This document shows, piece by piece, positions 49,760 to 59,300 of a stretch of DNA of 64,000 bases. Source of the stretch: Pinus tabuliformis (taxonomy: Eukaryota; Streptophyta; Pinopsida; Pinales; Pinaceae); NCBI GenBank assembly GCA_031772625.1, contig CM062814.1, positions 819,462,757-819,526,756 of the forward strand, given 5' to 3'. A program made the translations under genes and the position numbers. Under the pieces are notes generated by a model. The model was not told the DNA's origin. It ran no database searches and saw only the letters and a program-made list of their open reading frames with translations. Positions within the stretch are counted from its first letter, which is position 1. The number at the start of each line of letters is the position of its first letter.

Positions 49760-50145
49760 CAAAAGTTTAGTAGCCATACTAGCCATCAGATCGGCATCTT
49801 GGTTTTTCCCTCAAGGTATGTATGTGATATTAAAAGAATCAAAATTGTCAATTAAGCTCCATACCTCATGCTGGTACCTCACCAGGTGTGGCGAGTTGCA
49901 GTGTATCCTTTTCCTTACCTAATCCACAATTATTTGTGAGTCACCAAAAACTTTAAGATTTTTCACCTTCATATCAATGGCTTTCTTCAGGCCCTGCAGC
50001 AAGCCTTCATATTCTGCTGTATTGTTGGTGCATGTAAACTCCAACTAGCTGGCCATCAGATGTTGATTCCCTTGCGGGTCAATGAGAATGCTCCCAGCAT
50101 CTGCACCTTCAAGGCAGTTAGAGCCATCAAAATAAAGTGTCCAAA
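49760..50145 (-). pseudogene. Second RNase H domain between protease and RT (element B)
   Basis: In frame with pol and upstream of RT: WTLYFDGSNCLEGADAGSIL (first Asp, about 50125), then CTNNTAEYEGLLQGLKKA with the catalytic Glu (about 50010), KVFGDSQIIVD (second Asp, about 49945), and GKNQDADLMASMATK (last Asp, about 49800). All four catalytic residues are visible. Stops occur at 50047, near 49927 and near 49818, at positions matching Gln, Gln and Arg of the family. A second RNase H of this sort is known in Tat/Ogre-type elements, usually after the first RNase H; here it precedes RT. The linker 49340-49759 connects it to RT. Confidence 0.82.
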
Positions 50146-50160
50146 ATATAGACTCTAATG

Positions 50161-50773
50161 CTACATCAATTGAACTGCTATCTACAAAATTAGTCCTATC
50201 ATCTACTATAATACAGGATAATTCATCAGTTGGATTATGGGGGAGAGCTTCCAACTGTGTGTTTGTCAGAGTTTCTTCAACTGTCTCTGCATGGAATTCT
50301 CCAAAGCAGGTTTCCGTGGCACAAACATTGAAACTATAATTCCCAAGGATAGAATTGGTAAACATTACAAGTTCATTGGGGTCGTTTAATTCTGTCACCA
50401 CATACTTCATGTATCTTTCTCAGTCAACTCTCAGCATATCACCCTTCCCCTTCTGAGGCAGCAAGAGATGGGACCAATCAGTTGAGAAATATCCATTCAG
50501 TTTTGCTGACCAGTCCCTACTAAGTAGCATTCCATAAGCCTTGGGTATATCGACTACCACTATATCAATGACTTGTGTATATTGTGGTTTAGCAGCCATC
50601 CAAATCAACACATCTTTCAATTCTCCAATTACTTTCACATTTGTCCTATCCAATTGCATAATTTGAGTCCCAGTTTTCTTGAGTATCACATGCAGTCTTT
50701 TAGCAACAACATAAGGCATCACAGTGGATGAGGCACTAGAATCTACCAAGAAATTGTGTACGTTCATGTTGAG
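50161..50773 (-). pseudogene. pro: Aspartic protease (element B), 5' part cut by element D
   Basis: The active site reads NFLVDSSASSTVMPYVVAK (about 50755-50700), DSSAS for the usual D-S/T-G-A-S. IDIVVVDIPKAYGMLLSRDW follows (about 50565-50508), the conserved strand near the end of retropepsins. TGA at 50420 ends the first part; the frame continues with an acidic spacer to the second RNase H. Element D has inserted 20 codons before the active site, at GACCT (50774-50778). Confidence 0.8.
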
Positions 50774-50778
50774 GACCT
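50774..50778. repeat. Target site duplication GACCT, left copy, of element D
   Basis: GACCT before TGTTATG at 50779 is exactly repeated at 53783-53787 after the right LTR. Confidence 0.95.
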
Positions 50779-51078
50779 TGTTATGAATATAATTCATAAC
50801 AATTAAATAAATAATATTAATATTAATATTAAATAATTAAATATTAATTAGGTTAAATAGTCATTAAGTTAGGTGAAAAGGCATGTCTAAAAGACATTCC
50901 CATTCACGAAAGGTCACCTGTTGAGGTATAAATGCAGGGCCTCATTGTAAACATTCATATCATCTTATACATTTTATATATATTAATAAATTATTATTTT
51001 AAATACCTATGTGTATTTTTACATATTAAGTTTTCAAGCTATCAGTTTTCTTGCTTCAGCCATAGTTTTTATGCTACA
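50779..51078 (+). repeat. 5' LTR of element D
   Basis: It opens with a 23-bp palindrome (TGTTATGAAT, three bases, then its exact reverse complement) and ends TTATGCTACA. TATAAAT at 50927 is a likely TATA box. Confidence 0.95.
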
Positions 51079-51079
51079 G

Positions 51080-51092
51080 TGGTATCAGAGCC
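51080..51092 (+). promoter_or_regulatory. Primer binding site of element D (initiator tRNA-Met)
   Basis: TGGTATCAGAGCC one base after the LTR is the classical plant initiator-Met primer site. The ATG of the carried frame follows immediately at 51093. Confidence 0.95.
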
Positions 51093-52997
51093 ATGGCACA
51101 CGATATAATCAAGCGGGCCTTTGAACATAGTTCGCCACACAATATGCCATTACATTCACATCTTGAATCCATGGAGAATTCTAATAAAATTCAAGAAGCA
51201 TTTCAGCAATTATAAAAATCATGTGCCGAAGCTGCAATATGTTTTAAGGAGAGTTATGCAAAAATTGATAATAAGGAAGATGATAGCAACAATGAAGAAA
51301 CAAAACAAGGAGAGGTACAATATCATAACAATGAAGAAGATGTTGTCAATGAGAAATTATCATTCATGACCCCGAAACAAGAGCAGGCTATTGTAGATAT
51401 TGGCAATGAAAGGATATTAGATTTATCCTGGTTGGAAGAAGATGTTAATGAAAATCTTCCATCGGTGGCTCTTGAGAAAAAACAAGTTTTTGAAGATATG
51501 ATGATTACTACTTCTGATTTTGATGATAAAAATGAAGTGAAAATGGCTAATTCTGATAATGAAAAGGAAACAATGGCTCTGGTTGCCACCACATGGTGGA
51601 ACGAATTGCCCTTGGATCTTCAAACGGAGATATTCTCTTCGCTGCCAGTTGAATTGGTGTATAGGTATCAAATCGTGTGCAAGCAATGGAACGACTTGAT
51701 TTCGTCAAACTATTTCATAACTCGGTATGGTGAGGTGCATATCAGGTAGCAGCCACAACTGGTTGTGCTCGATTTAAATCCAGAAAAGCCCTCCATGTCT
51801 TTCTGCTTCTACATCATCATGAATAAGCCAGTTAGACCTTGGAGCTACTATACGTATTTTCTCAGATCCCATTTTATCAAAATGGGAGACGATAAAGTAG
51901 GGCATGGAGACATGTATGAGCCAGATTGGTCTAATCCAGGACGAATTAAGCATTACGTTCATTCAATACGCAAACTACTGGAATGGACAGTTCATTCTGA
52001 ACGCAGATCACCGTTTGTTGTGTCGATATTTAGAGTTCCTAAAACTCTTATGAAAGAGTCAAAGGAAGGAGAAGCATATGTCCCTGCAAGAGTTTCGTTC
52101 GGTCCATATCATCACGTAGAACTTCGTCTAATGGAGAATCACAAAGGAAAAGTTGTGCGTAGAATGATAAGGAGGTGCATGAACGGATCTGATCCAAATA
52201 ATATGGATTTCTCCGTTCGTGCAAGGAAGGAAATCTTGGAGCTGGAGGGGGAAATGTTGCTGCTTGAGAAGGAAATCAAGGAAAACTACGAAGAAGAAAT
52301 CGATTGTGATGGACAGATCCTCGCTACGATGCTAATTTTGGACGATTGCTTCATTCTAGAAATATTGAGGACCCTGGGTGGGGACCACTCTCCTGGAGAG
52401 AACGGGTACTATGAACCTCTTTTTCAGTGCAGGAAGATTAATTATACTGAAATCGATACACCAATAGATGCTAGTGCCATCGTACGTTGGGTTTCTAAGT
52501 GCAAGTGGACCGCCCTGGACGAGGATGATGAGGGGGATTTGTCGCTGGCCGTGCCCGAGTCAGAGAAGCCGAGCAAGAAGCGATCGCCCAGGGTTCGAAT
52601 CCGCGTGAGGAAGCTAGGAGATGTCTTCAACCAGCAGGCCATGGATGGATCTGATGCCCCCGGTGGTCAAGGGATCGAATCCAACAAGGCTCCCTCGGTA
52701 GCTCTGCAGGCAACGAAAAGGCAAGCTGGGAAAATTATGAACGTGTATGATTACGTTCCAGTGCCGGATCGGGTTATGAAAGCCACTACTAAAAGGGTTT
52801 CGCCGAGGAAAAATCCAGGGAAGTCCCCGGCCTCAAAGGTTTCTTCACCGGTCGACCACGCTCGGCGCAACAGCCATTTGTCATTAACTCCCACAACAAA
52901 ACCATCCGACACATTTTCCTTTTCACTGCAGTCAAAATGCTGCAGCCAATCGAAGTCCTGGTTCCGTCAACGGTCACGTCGTACCTGTTTTTTTTAA
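51093..52997 (+). pseudogene. Captured host frame: acidic leader, F-box, DUF247 and basic tail
   Basis: The ATG at 51093 opens a frame of 634 codons containing two stops, TAA at 51213 and TAG at 51747. An acidic, Asn/Glu-rich leader precedes an F-box at about 51597-51710 (NELPLDLQTEIFSSLP, then YRYQIVCKQWNDLIS). After the TAG the same frame gives DUF247 sequence at about 52008-52390: SIFRVPKTLM, YVPARVSFGPYHH, MENHKGKVVRRMI, MLILDDCFILEIL. Only the N-terminal third of DUF247 is present. From about 52490 the sequence becomes richer in GC and encodes a Lys/Arg/Pro/Ser-rich tail (KKRSPRVRIRVRKLG) of unknown origin. F-box proteins recruit targets to SCF ubiquitin ligases; DUF247 proteins are plant-specific and mostly uncharacterised. 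It could instead be two adjacent captured fragments that happen to share a frame. Confidence 0.75.
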
Positions 52998-53006
52998 CAA
53001 CAAAAC

Positions 53007-53072
<66 letters not shown>

Positions 53073-53460
53073 ATTTATAGATATAATTATATAGAATTGA
53101 ATTATATAATTATATTTTATTATAGTTATAATATATAGTTTCTAGTTAATCAATAAATTCTATTTAAAAAAAAAAAAATTAGTATATATACTTTAAACTA
53201 TATAAATTTTCATTATATAATTGTATTTTATAATTATATAATTGTAAATATATATATTTTACAAAAGAAAAATAGAGTTAAAAAAAAATTATTAGAGTTA
53301 TATAAAAAATTTTATAGAAATAGAGTTAAAAAAAAAAAAGACTTATTAAAAAGGAAAATAAAAATAAAAAATTTAGACCAAAAAGAGGATGACCAAATTA
53401 TATACATCGAGACGACATACACTAAGTGAAGAAAACCCCAAGCGTTAAAGCTTTGAGGAC
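52998..53460 (+). repeat. AT-rich segment with (TA)n microsatellite in element D
   Basis: About 53 bp of TA repeat at 53016-53069, then simple A/T-rich sequence with poly(A) runs at 53166-53178 and 53281-53339. No coding potential. Confidence 0.85.
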
Positions 53461-53464
53461 AAAG

Positions 53465-53483
53465 CTTCCGAAGGAAGAGGCTA
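53465..53483 (+). promoter_or_regulatory. Polypurine tract of element D
   Basis: CCGAAGGAAGAGGCTA directly precedes the right LTR. Purine-rich with one break. Confidence 0.6.
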
Positions 53484-53782
53484 TGTTATGAATATAATTC
53501 ATAACAATTAAATAAATAAAATAAATATAAATATTAAATAATTAAATATTAATTAGGTTAAATAGTCATTAAGTTAGGTGAAAAGGCATGTCTAAAAGAC
53601 ATGCCCATTCACGAAAGGTCACCTGTTGAGGTATAAAAGAAGGGCCTCATTGTGAACATTCATATCATCTTATACATTTTATATATATTAATAAATTATT
53701 TTTTAAATACCTGTGTGTATTTTTACATATTAAGTTTTCAAGCTGTTAGTTTTCTTGCTTCAGCCATATTTTTTATGTTACA
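53484..53782 (+). repeat. 3' LTR of element D
   Basis: Copy of 50779-51078, ending TTATGTTACA, followed by GACCT at 53783-53787. Confidence 0.95.
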
Positions 53783-53787
53783 GACCT

Positions 53788-55897
53788 CAAACGCAATAAG
53801 GAAAGGTGGAGTCATGGATTTTGATTTCCTTCCTATCATGGCTGCACTGACATCTTGGGGGTTTTGATTCATTTTAGACAGAGTGGCTTCCATAACTGAT
53901 GGTATTTGGGTTGTACTGGAGGTACTGACAGGTCTGGACACTGACTTCTTGGTTTGACTGCTTGGGATGGTGGGAGTTTTGCAGTTTCGCTCATTCATAG
54001 CTTTCAGGAGCAAATCTCTTTGCTGTGTTAATTTTAGTAAATCAAAGTATGTGATATTAGCCCTAGATTTCTTAATATCATCCACAATGTTGTAATCAAT
54101 GTTATAAACAAGGTAGGGCAGAGTAAACATACCGGTTTTTCCATTCTTAGGTGGGAGTTTACCATTTTGAGTTTCTTTCGTTATAGTTGGAGATGTGTTC
54201 CTTTTCTCTGGATAGTTTGCAACTGGAGTATTCTTGGACTCACCACTAGGTCTGCCCTTCTCAACAGAAACTTTGGGAGTGGATGCTTTCATAGGGCGAA
54301 CATCTTTCTTTGTCTGGTCTACAGGCTTCATCGCACCTGGAAGTGGCCCTTTACTTCGTGTGTGGATTTCATTAGTGTGGATTTTTGCCGTGCTACCTTC
54401 TTCGTCATCATCATTTTCATTTGTATAGAAATCCCACAGTACGTTGATCTGAGATTCTTCGTCCAAGGGCTCTTCTACTTGGTATTCTTCCTCATTTTCT
54501 TGTTCTGGCTCTAGCTCCGCTATAGGTTCTTCCTGGTTAAGGAGCGATCCGATAAGAGCCAGCTCTTCTGTATTTAAATTCCCTTCATTGGGTGGAGCAG
54601 GCAGTGCAAGTGGACCATGACCACCTTCTGTCTTCTTACGATAGAAAGGTTTGAAAGATTTTCTGTTGTTATACTCTCCTCCACTCTCGCTTGTACTCTC
54701 TCCAGAATTCCTTTTCATATCGATGACTGTGTTTGTCAGTTTCTTAATGATCCAATGCAAACCTTCCACATCTGTGGTATCCTTTTCTTTGGTTTCAGCC
54801 CCTTTGTTATCACTCCCATTATTCTTCTTGGATGCTTGAGAGGCTTTCTTTTCTCTAGTTGTATGATGGCATGCTGTGAGACTGAGCATTTCATTCTCGA
54901 CTTTTACTGCTTCATCGATAGCACCCTGTAAGGTTTGTGTGTTACTCCTTTTGACCCACATCGCAGTAGGGACAGGGAGAGCAGTGATGTAGAATTCCAT
55001 GAGCACCTCCTCAGTAGGTCTAGCATTAGCCGGGATTCTGTTGAACAAGGTGTTGAACCGGATGTTAAAATCCTTGACCTTTTCTTTGGTTTCCATTTTC
55101 AAACGGGATAGTTCTAGAACTAAGGCTGCAGGTGTTTTGTCATCGCCATACTTTTCTAAGAAGGCTTGTTAAAAGGCAGCCCACGAGGGGATCATTCCTG
55201 TTCTCAAGCTAAAGTACCATGTGGATACCGCACCAATCAGAGTAAAAGGGAATAGGCGACATACTATATCTTCATCAGCTACCCCCAACATGCGCACGGC
55301 CAAGAAGAAAGAGTGAATATGGTTATCAGCAGTGTCTCCCTTCTCAGGGTCGAATTTAGGCAATACTCTTTCTGCATTCTTGGGTAAGGGATGTTGCTTC
55401 CCAGGTATCGCTACGGTATCCTGCTAGGGAGGGAGTGCTCCCTGAGGAGGTGGGAGTTGGTTTCCACCCGGTTGGAGCTAATTCCCACCCAAAAGAGGAA
55501 CGTTAGCCATATTGTGGATAGGGATGTTCTGGTTGAAGGTTTCTTCGAGGCATTCTTTATTAGGATTTCTCAAATCAGGCCAGGGATTACCTTCAAAGAG
55601 CGGATCTTCAGGAATTTCTTCCCAGGGAGTGTCAATACTTTGCAAGGATTCAAGAACAATATCTTCAAGAGACGGGGTTGCAGATGTATCTTCGTTTATG
55701 GAACAGATTCTTGGCTTTCTTTTAGTTGTCGGAGGTAAAGAGTGAAAGATGGGGAGTTGAGAAAGGAAACGAGCGTAAGCCCGAGTAAGTATTCTGATTA
55801 TTTGTTCCTGAGTGACAGGATACTCCCACAATGTCTCTTCTTCAAAATGAGGCTTTTTCGAATGAGAGGAAGGGTCTTTTCGACCTTCACAATCCAT
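53788..55897 (-). pseudogene. gag: Gag of element B
   Basis: The frame starts at the ATG at 55897 (DCEGRKDPSSHSKK) and runs to the insertion point of D. Core motifs: FFLAVRMLGVADEDIVCRLF (about 55290), GAVSTWYFSLRTGMIPSW, then LSRLKMETKEKVKDFNIRFN (about 55110-55050). A helical stretch and a Lys/Ser/Glu-rich linker follow, then YNIVDDIKKSRANITYFDLL (about 54088), a conserved block before the protease in several plant gypsy groups. No zinc knuckle is visible. Stops at 55480, near 55430 and at 55171; the first two clearly fit CAG to TAG. Frame conserved throughout. Confidence 0.85.
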
Positions 55898-55992
55898 GCA
55901 TTAATATTTTCGAGTCCATGCGCGACATTTATAGATGAAATCATAAAAAGTTGTGGACAGCGGTTCAATCCCTCCTTCTTGTGCTAATTTTT

Positions 55993-56799
55993 TGACATGG
56001 CGAATTTTCTCTATACCAACAAGGGGAACTAACTCGATCACAGACCCCAATTAGATTTGTTTTTCGTTTGGGATGGCTAGCTCTAATGGGTTTTAAAGGA
56101 CCCTGTAAACTGTTAAATGTGTTGAAAGATTGCTTCTGGGAGGAAGACTTCAATTAAATCAACAAAATAAAAACAGTTAACCTCTAAGTATCAAATCCTA
56201 TCTACACTACTTCTAGCTACTCTAGTCTAATCCTAACTATCCTAATCTATCCTGCAGGAGCATAACAAAAGAGAGGTTAAACATCATATATAAATTCCAA
56301 GCCTAAGTGAATCAATTACTGGTTCACATAAGAACAAGGCTGCATCAATTCTTAATTGCAATCCAATCATTCATACAGGAATACACATTCCTTTTTATGG
56401 AAGTAAAGCTTGCAACTGATGTCTAACATAGTTTCAAATCAGGGACTGCTTATGAATTGACTATGATGAAGAATTACATTCAAACAACCAAGGCTAATTA
56501 TAAGTTGTATCATTGTCAATATGCAAAAAAAAAAAACACATTTGTATTTATGCCAGCAACAACGCCCTGTCTCAAAACAGAGAAAGCAAAGGATCTTAAA
56601 TCTGAAACAAAAGGCTCCTCATTGAACCAAACAATCTCTTTTATTCATAATAAATCAAAGTTGTTTTCTCCAAACAAAAAAATCCCCCATCTCCTATCTG
56701 GAGGTAATATTTATGCACATGGAAATGACTCTCGGCCTTCCCTTCCCCCTTCCACCTTCCCCTTGTTCTCTTCAATATACAGATCAGAACACACAGATG
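55993..56799 (-). repeat. 5' LTR of element B, part left of element C
   Basis: Matches 42783-43588 with about 20 substitutions. It ends at cacagatg where element C begins. The rest should resume beyond 64000, starting agatgtagaac as in the uninterrupted left copy. Confidence 0.92.
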
Positions 56800-57840
56800 T
56801 GTTACCGGGAAAAGTGTCTATTCAGAACGACCCTATCCCACTAAGGTGTGACAGTGACCTTAGAAACAAACAGAGAAAACTACTTTTGTATTCTTCTTTA
56901 TGAACTATAAACAAAGAGGAATAGGATGAACCAACCTGTGTCTTGCGCTAGTCCTTTGATCCAATCTCTCTCCTCTTTGACAGCTTCCAGCTACCTGCTC
57001 CCTTACTTGCCCAGCTTCACCAAGTACCTACAAGATCACAGAAGAAGGAAACTATACAAAGACATGGGTTTATATTCATAAAAAGCTTAGGATCAGATTT
57101 AAGCTAAACATACAAATGTAACAAGCATCAATGATACACAAGCATGTAGGAGAAACTCAAATAGTTTTATTGATATAACAAGAAGATCCAGGAGGAGTTA
57201 CAACCGATGATTCCTGATCCAGCATCAACCTCCCAGCAAAAAAGCCCCTCTTCACCTCCAAAAAAGCATAAATCACCCAATACTCTGATATCTATCTCAA
57301 AACCAACAGCAATTCTTTGCAATGTACAAAATTCCAGCCTCTGGATCTCTGGGATGAGAGATCCATATATAGATGTATGCAAGGAAGATGAGTCAGCTTA
57401 TGATTTGACTAGTGTCTTCTCTCTATCAGTTCTTGCTTCCACTTGGAGACTAAGAGCCTCTTACTCATCCTTGGTCGAACTCAGTGAGGCAAGTGTCATT
57501 GGAGAAGATTCTGGAAGCTTCCATTGTCTTTCCACCTCGCGGAATGGCACTGCCATTTGTCATTTCCCGCTCAACGCACCCTGATAGTGCATTTAGGTGC
57601 GTTGCAATGCACCTAGCTAGTGCATTTGGGTGCTATGCAACGCAGCTAGCCAGTGGAGCAGCTGAAATGATCCTGATTTGACTGATTCTGAGCATTTTCT
57701 GGTGGAGAACTTCTGGGAGAAGCTGTAATTTTTTGACCTTGTTCCTTTAGGGGTCGGAACAACACTTTTAGGGACTTAGGATCCCTTGGTTTATGGACAT
57801 TTCATGCTTATAGCTGTAAGGCACAAAAATGTCTATAACA
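56800..57840 (-). repeat. 3' LTR of element C
   Basis: On the + strand TGTTACCGGG to TCTATAACA, 1041 bp. On the coding strand it starts TGTTATAGAC after the polypurine tract. It contains a four-unit heat-shock element (57504-57521), a 33-bp direct repeat starting agtgcattt at 57586 and 57619, and a TATA-like aatataaacc on the - strand near 57070. Confidence 0.92.
57504..57521. promoter_or_regulatory. Perfect four-unit heat-shock element in LTR C
   Basis: GAAgaTTCtgGAAgcTTC: four alternating GAA/TTC units with exact two-base spacing. This is the binding pattern of plant heat shock factors. Function here is inferred. Confidence 0.6.
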
Positions 57841-57854
57841 GTTGCCCCCTAAAG
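57841..57854 (-). promoter_or_regulatory. Polypurine tract of element C
   Basis: On the - strand CTTTAGGGGGCAAC abuts the LTR start TGTTATAGAC; near identical to element A's tract. Confidence 0.9.
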
Positions 57855-58977
57855 TATGAGGCCGTTTATCGGGTGAAATGCTTTATTAGGAGGATCCGAA
57901 GTTCTTTCAATGCTGGGAGGAGACCTGTAATAAGATACAATACAATACATTATCTTCATACCGTTTTCATGATCTAGCTGAGGCGGGCATTCCCATGCCC
58001 AGCTTTATAAATTCATTTTCATGTACATAGGACAGACAATCGTCTGATGGTAGACTGATGATTCTGATAGAGCCATCATCCTTTTGGTAGGATGATTATC
58101 TGTGCTGTAATGTTGTACATTTCAATGTCTTTATTTTCCTGAATATATATCGCAGCCCGGATGGATGAAACTAGATCCGGGGTCTTCAATCTCGTCCGAT
58201 CTTCACTCGAAGTACAAGTCGATCCATGTGAGAAATGTTCTGAAGTCGAACATGGAAAGACATCGCTTGATTACCAGTCAATGATGTAAACTGTTAACAA
58301 GCGCGAGAGGTATCACCGATAATGATAATGACCCTCAAGGTACTACAGTACAATTCACGTGGTGTGAATAAAGGACTTGGCGTCGAACACCACGCAAAAT
58401 CTTTCGGTCGAAGGCCATTGATGTAAACCTGTTGCCGGAAGTGAGAAACTTGCCATTAAGGAATGCAAGCTTCAGAGTACTGAATGGGGTGTTCCTAGAT
58501 CAACTTCTTGGATAATGAGCTGATGTTGACAAGAAGCGATCCGTCAAAGGAGGGCCTTAATGAATCCCACATCAATGACACGGAACGGAGCAAATGATTT
58601 TGATGGAGGTGGAAACAATCTGATGATATATGGTTCAGGATGGCGGTCATGAAAAAATGAAGTATAATGTATGGTAGTGGATGGGACACAGGTGACTTCT
58701 CTGGATGACTTCTCTTGAACATGTCGGCGACACTTATGTGATGGATTGGTAGCATTTACCCCAAATGTGGATGGTATGGCGTGACCATGGTGATGTGACC
58801 AGTGAATGAAACAACCTAACCCGACTCGGACACGGAGTGGAAGTGTCATGCTCAAGAGCGACTTGCTACCAATAAAGATTCTTTGAGTTTTCTTCCCAAT
58901 TTTTCCCCAGTCATTGCTGACCAGTACCTCTTTATTTTTGTCAAGCTTGAGGAGGATAACGTATGCTTGTTCTATAA
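57855..58977 (-). other. 3' domain of element C shared with element A
   Basis: On the coding strand it shares with A the phrases ctcttga-catgacactt, gtcgccgacatgttcaagag and cttgcattccttaatggc, in the same order. No reading frame is preserved between the two copies. 57855-58380 shows nothing further. Confidence 0.6.
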
Positions 58978-59300
58978 TTTGCCCTTCGGGCAAACCCATC
59001 GCTATTTTTTAACGAGCCTAGCGATAGTGAAACTCGTTCTCGTCTAAAGACAAGTTTGTCGCTATTAATCTTTTTAACGAGTTTAACGACAAAGATAACT
59101 CGGTCCTTTTCATTTTTAGAGAGTCTGAAAAGGTACGTAAAGGTAACTCCACAATTCCTTTTTCGTCATCTAATCCCTTAAGTCCGAAAAAGTATAAAAC
59201 AATACAGAAGGGATGAATTTTCGATAGTTTTAACGAGCCGAACAAAACAAGCGCTCGATCTTTTTGTGCAATAATCCCTCAGGTCCAAAAAGATTAAAAT
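58978..59300 (-). other. Array of short perfect hairpins in element C
   Basis: Six stem-loops in about 320 bp: TTTGCCC/GGGCAAA (58978-58994), ATCGCTA/TAGCGAT (58998-59025), TTTGTCG/CGACAAA (59055-59093), CCTTTTCA/TGAAAAGG (59105-59133), CTTTTTCG/CGAAAAAG (59158-59192), ATCTTTTTG/CAAAAAGAT (59258-59294). Loops often contain ttaacgag or a taa-ccct phrase. Further taacgag words continue to about 59730. Element A has the same kind of array at 7747-8627, with different stem sequences for most units. Confidence 0.75.

Larger units (their letters stand above)
50779..53782 (+). mobile_element. Element D: non-autonomous LTR retrotransposon carrying an F-box/DUF247 frame
   Basis: It has LTRs of 300 and 299 bp, exact GACCT duplications, an initiator-Met primer site directly after the left LTR, and a purine-rich tract before the right LTR. 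The interior has no gag, protease, RT or integrase. Instead one frame (51093-52997) encodes plant F-box and DUF247 segments. The LTRs differ at 12 positions plus one indel (about 4%). It sits in the protease region of B. Host-gene capture by LTR elements is known (maize Bs1, for example), but this combination is not one I know. Confidence 0.92.

Noticed and set aside
51366..52997. Treating the F-box/DUF247 ORFs as a resident host gene
   Set aside because: They lie between matching LTRs with a primer site and exact target duplication, so they belong to the retrotransposon.
50779..53782. Apparent contradiction: D's LTRs (about 4%) look older than those of its host B (about 2.5%)
   Set aside because: Twelve changes in 299 bp against about twenty in 800 bp is within sampling error, and D's LTRs are very AT-rich.
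55960..55992. ggttcaatccc next to B's right LTR as a tRNA or tRNA-primed site
   Set aside because: It resembles a tRNA B-box, but no tRNA folds around it and I cannot match a specific primer tRNA.
58978..59300. CRISPR-like array
   Set aside because: Units are hairpins with varying stems and spacing, no constant repeat, and the context is a plant retrotransposon.
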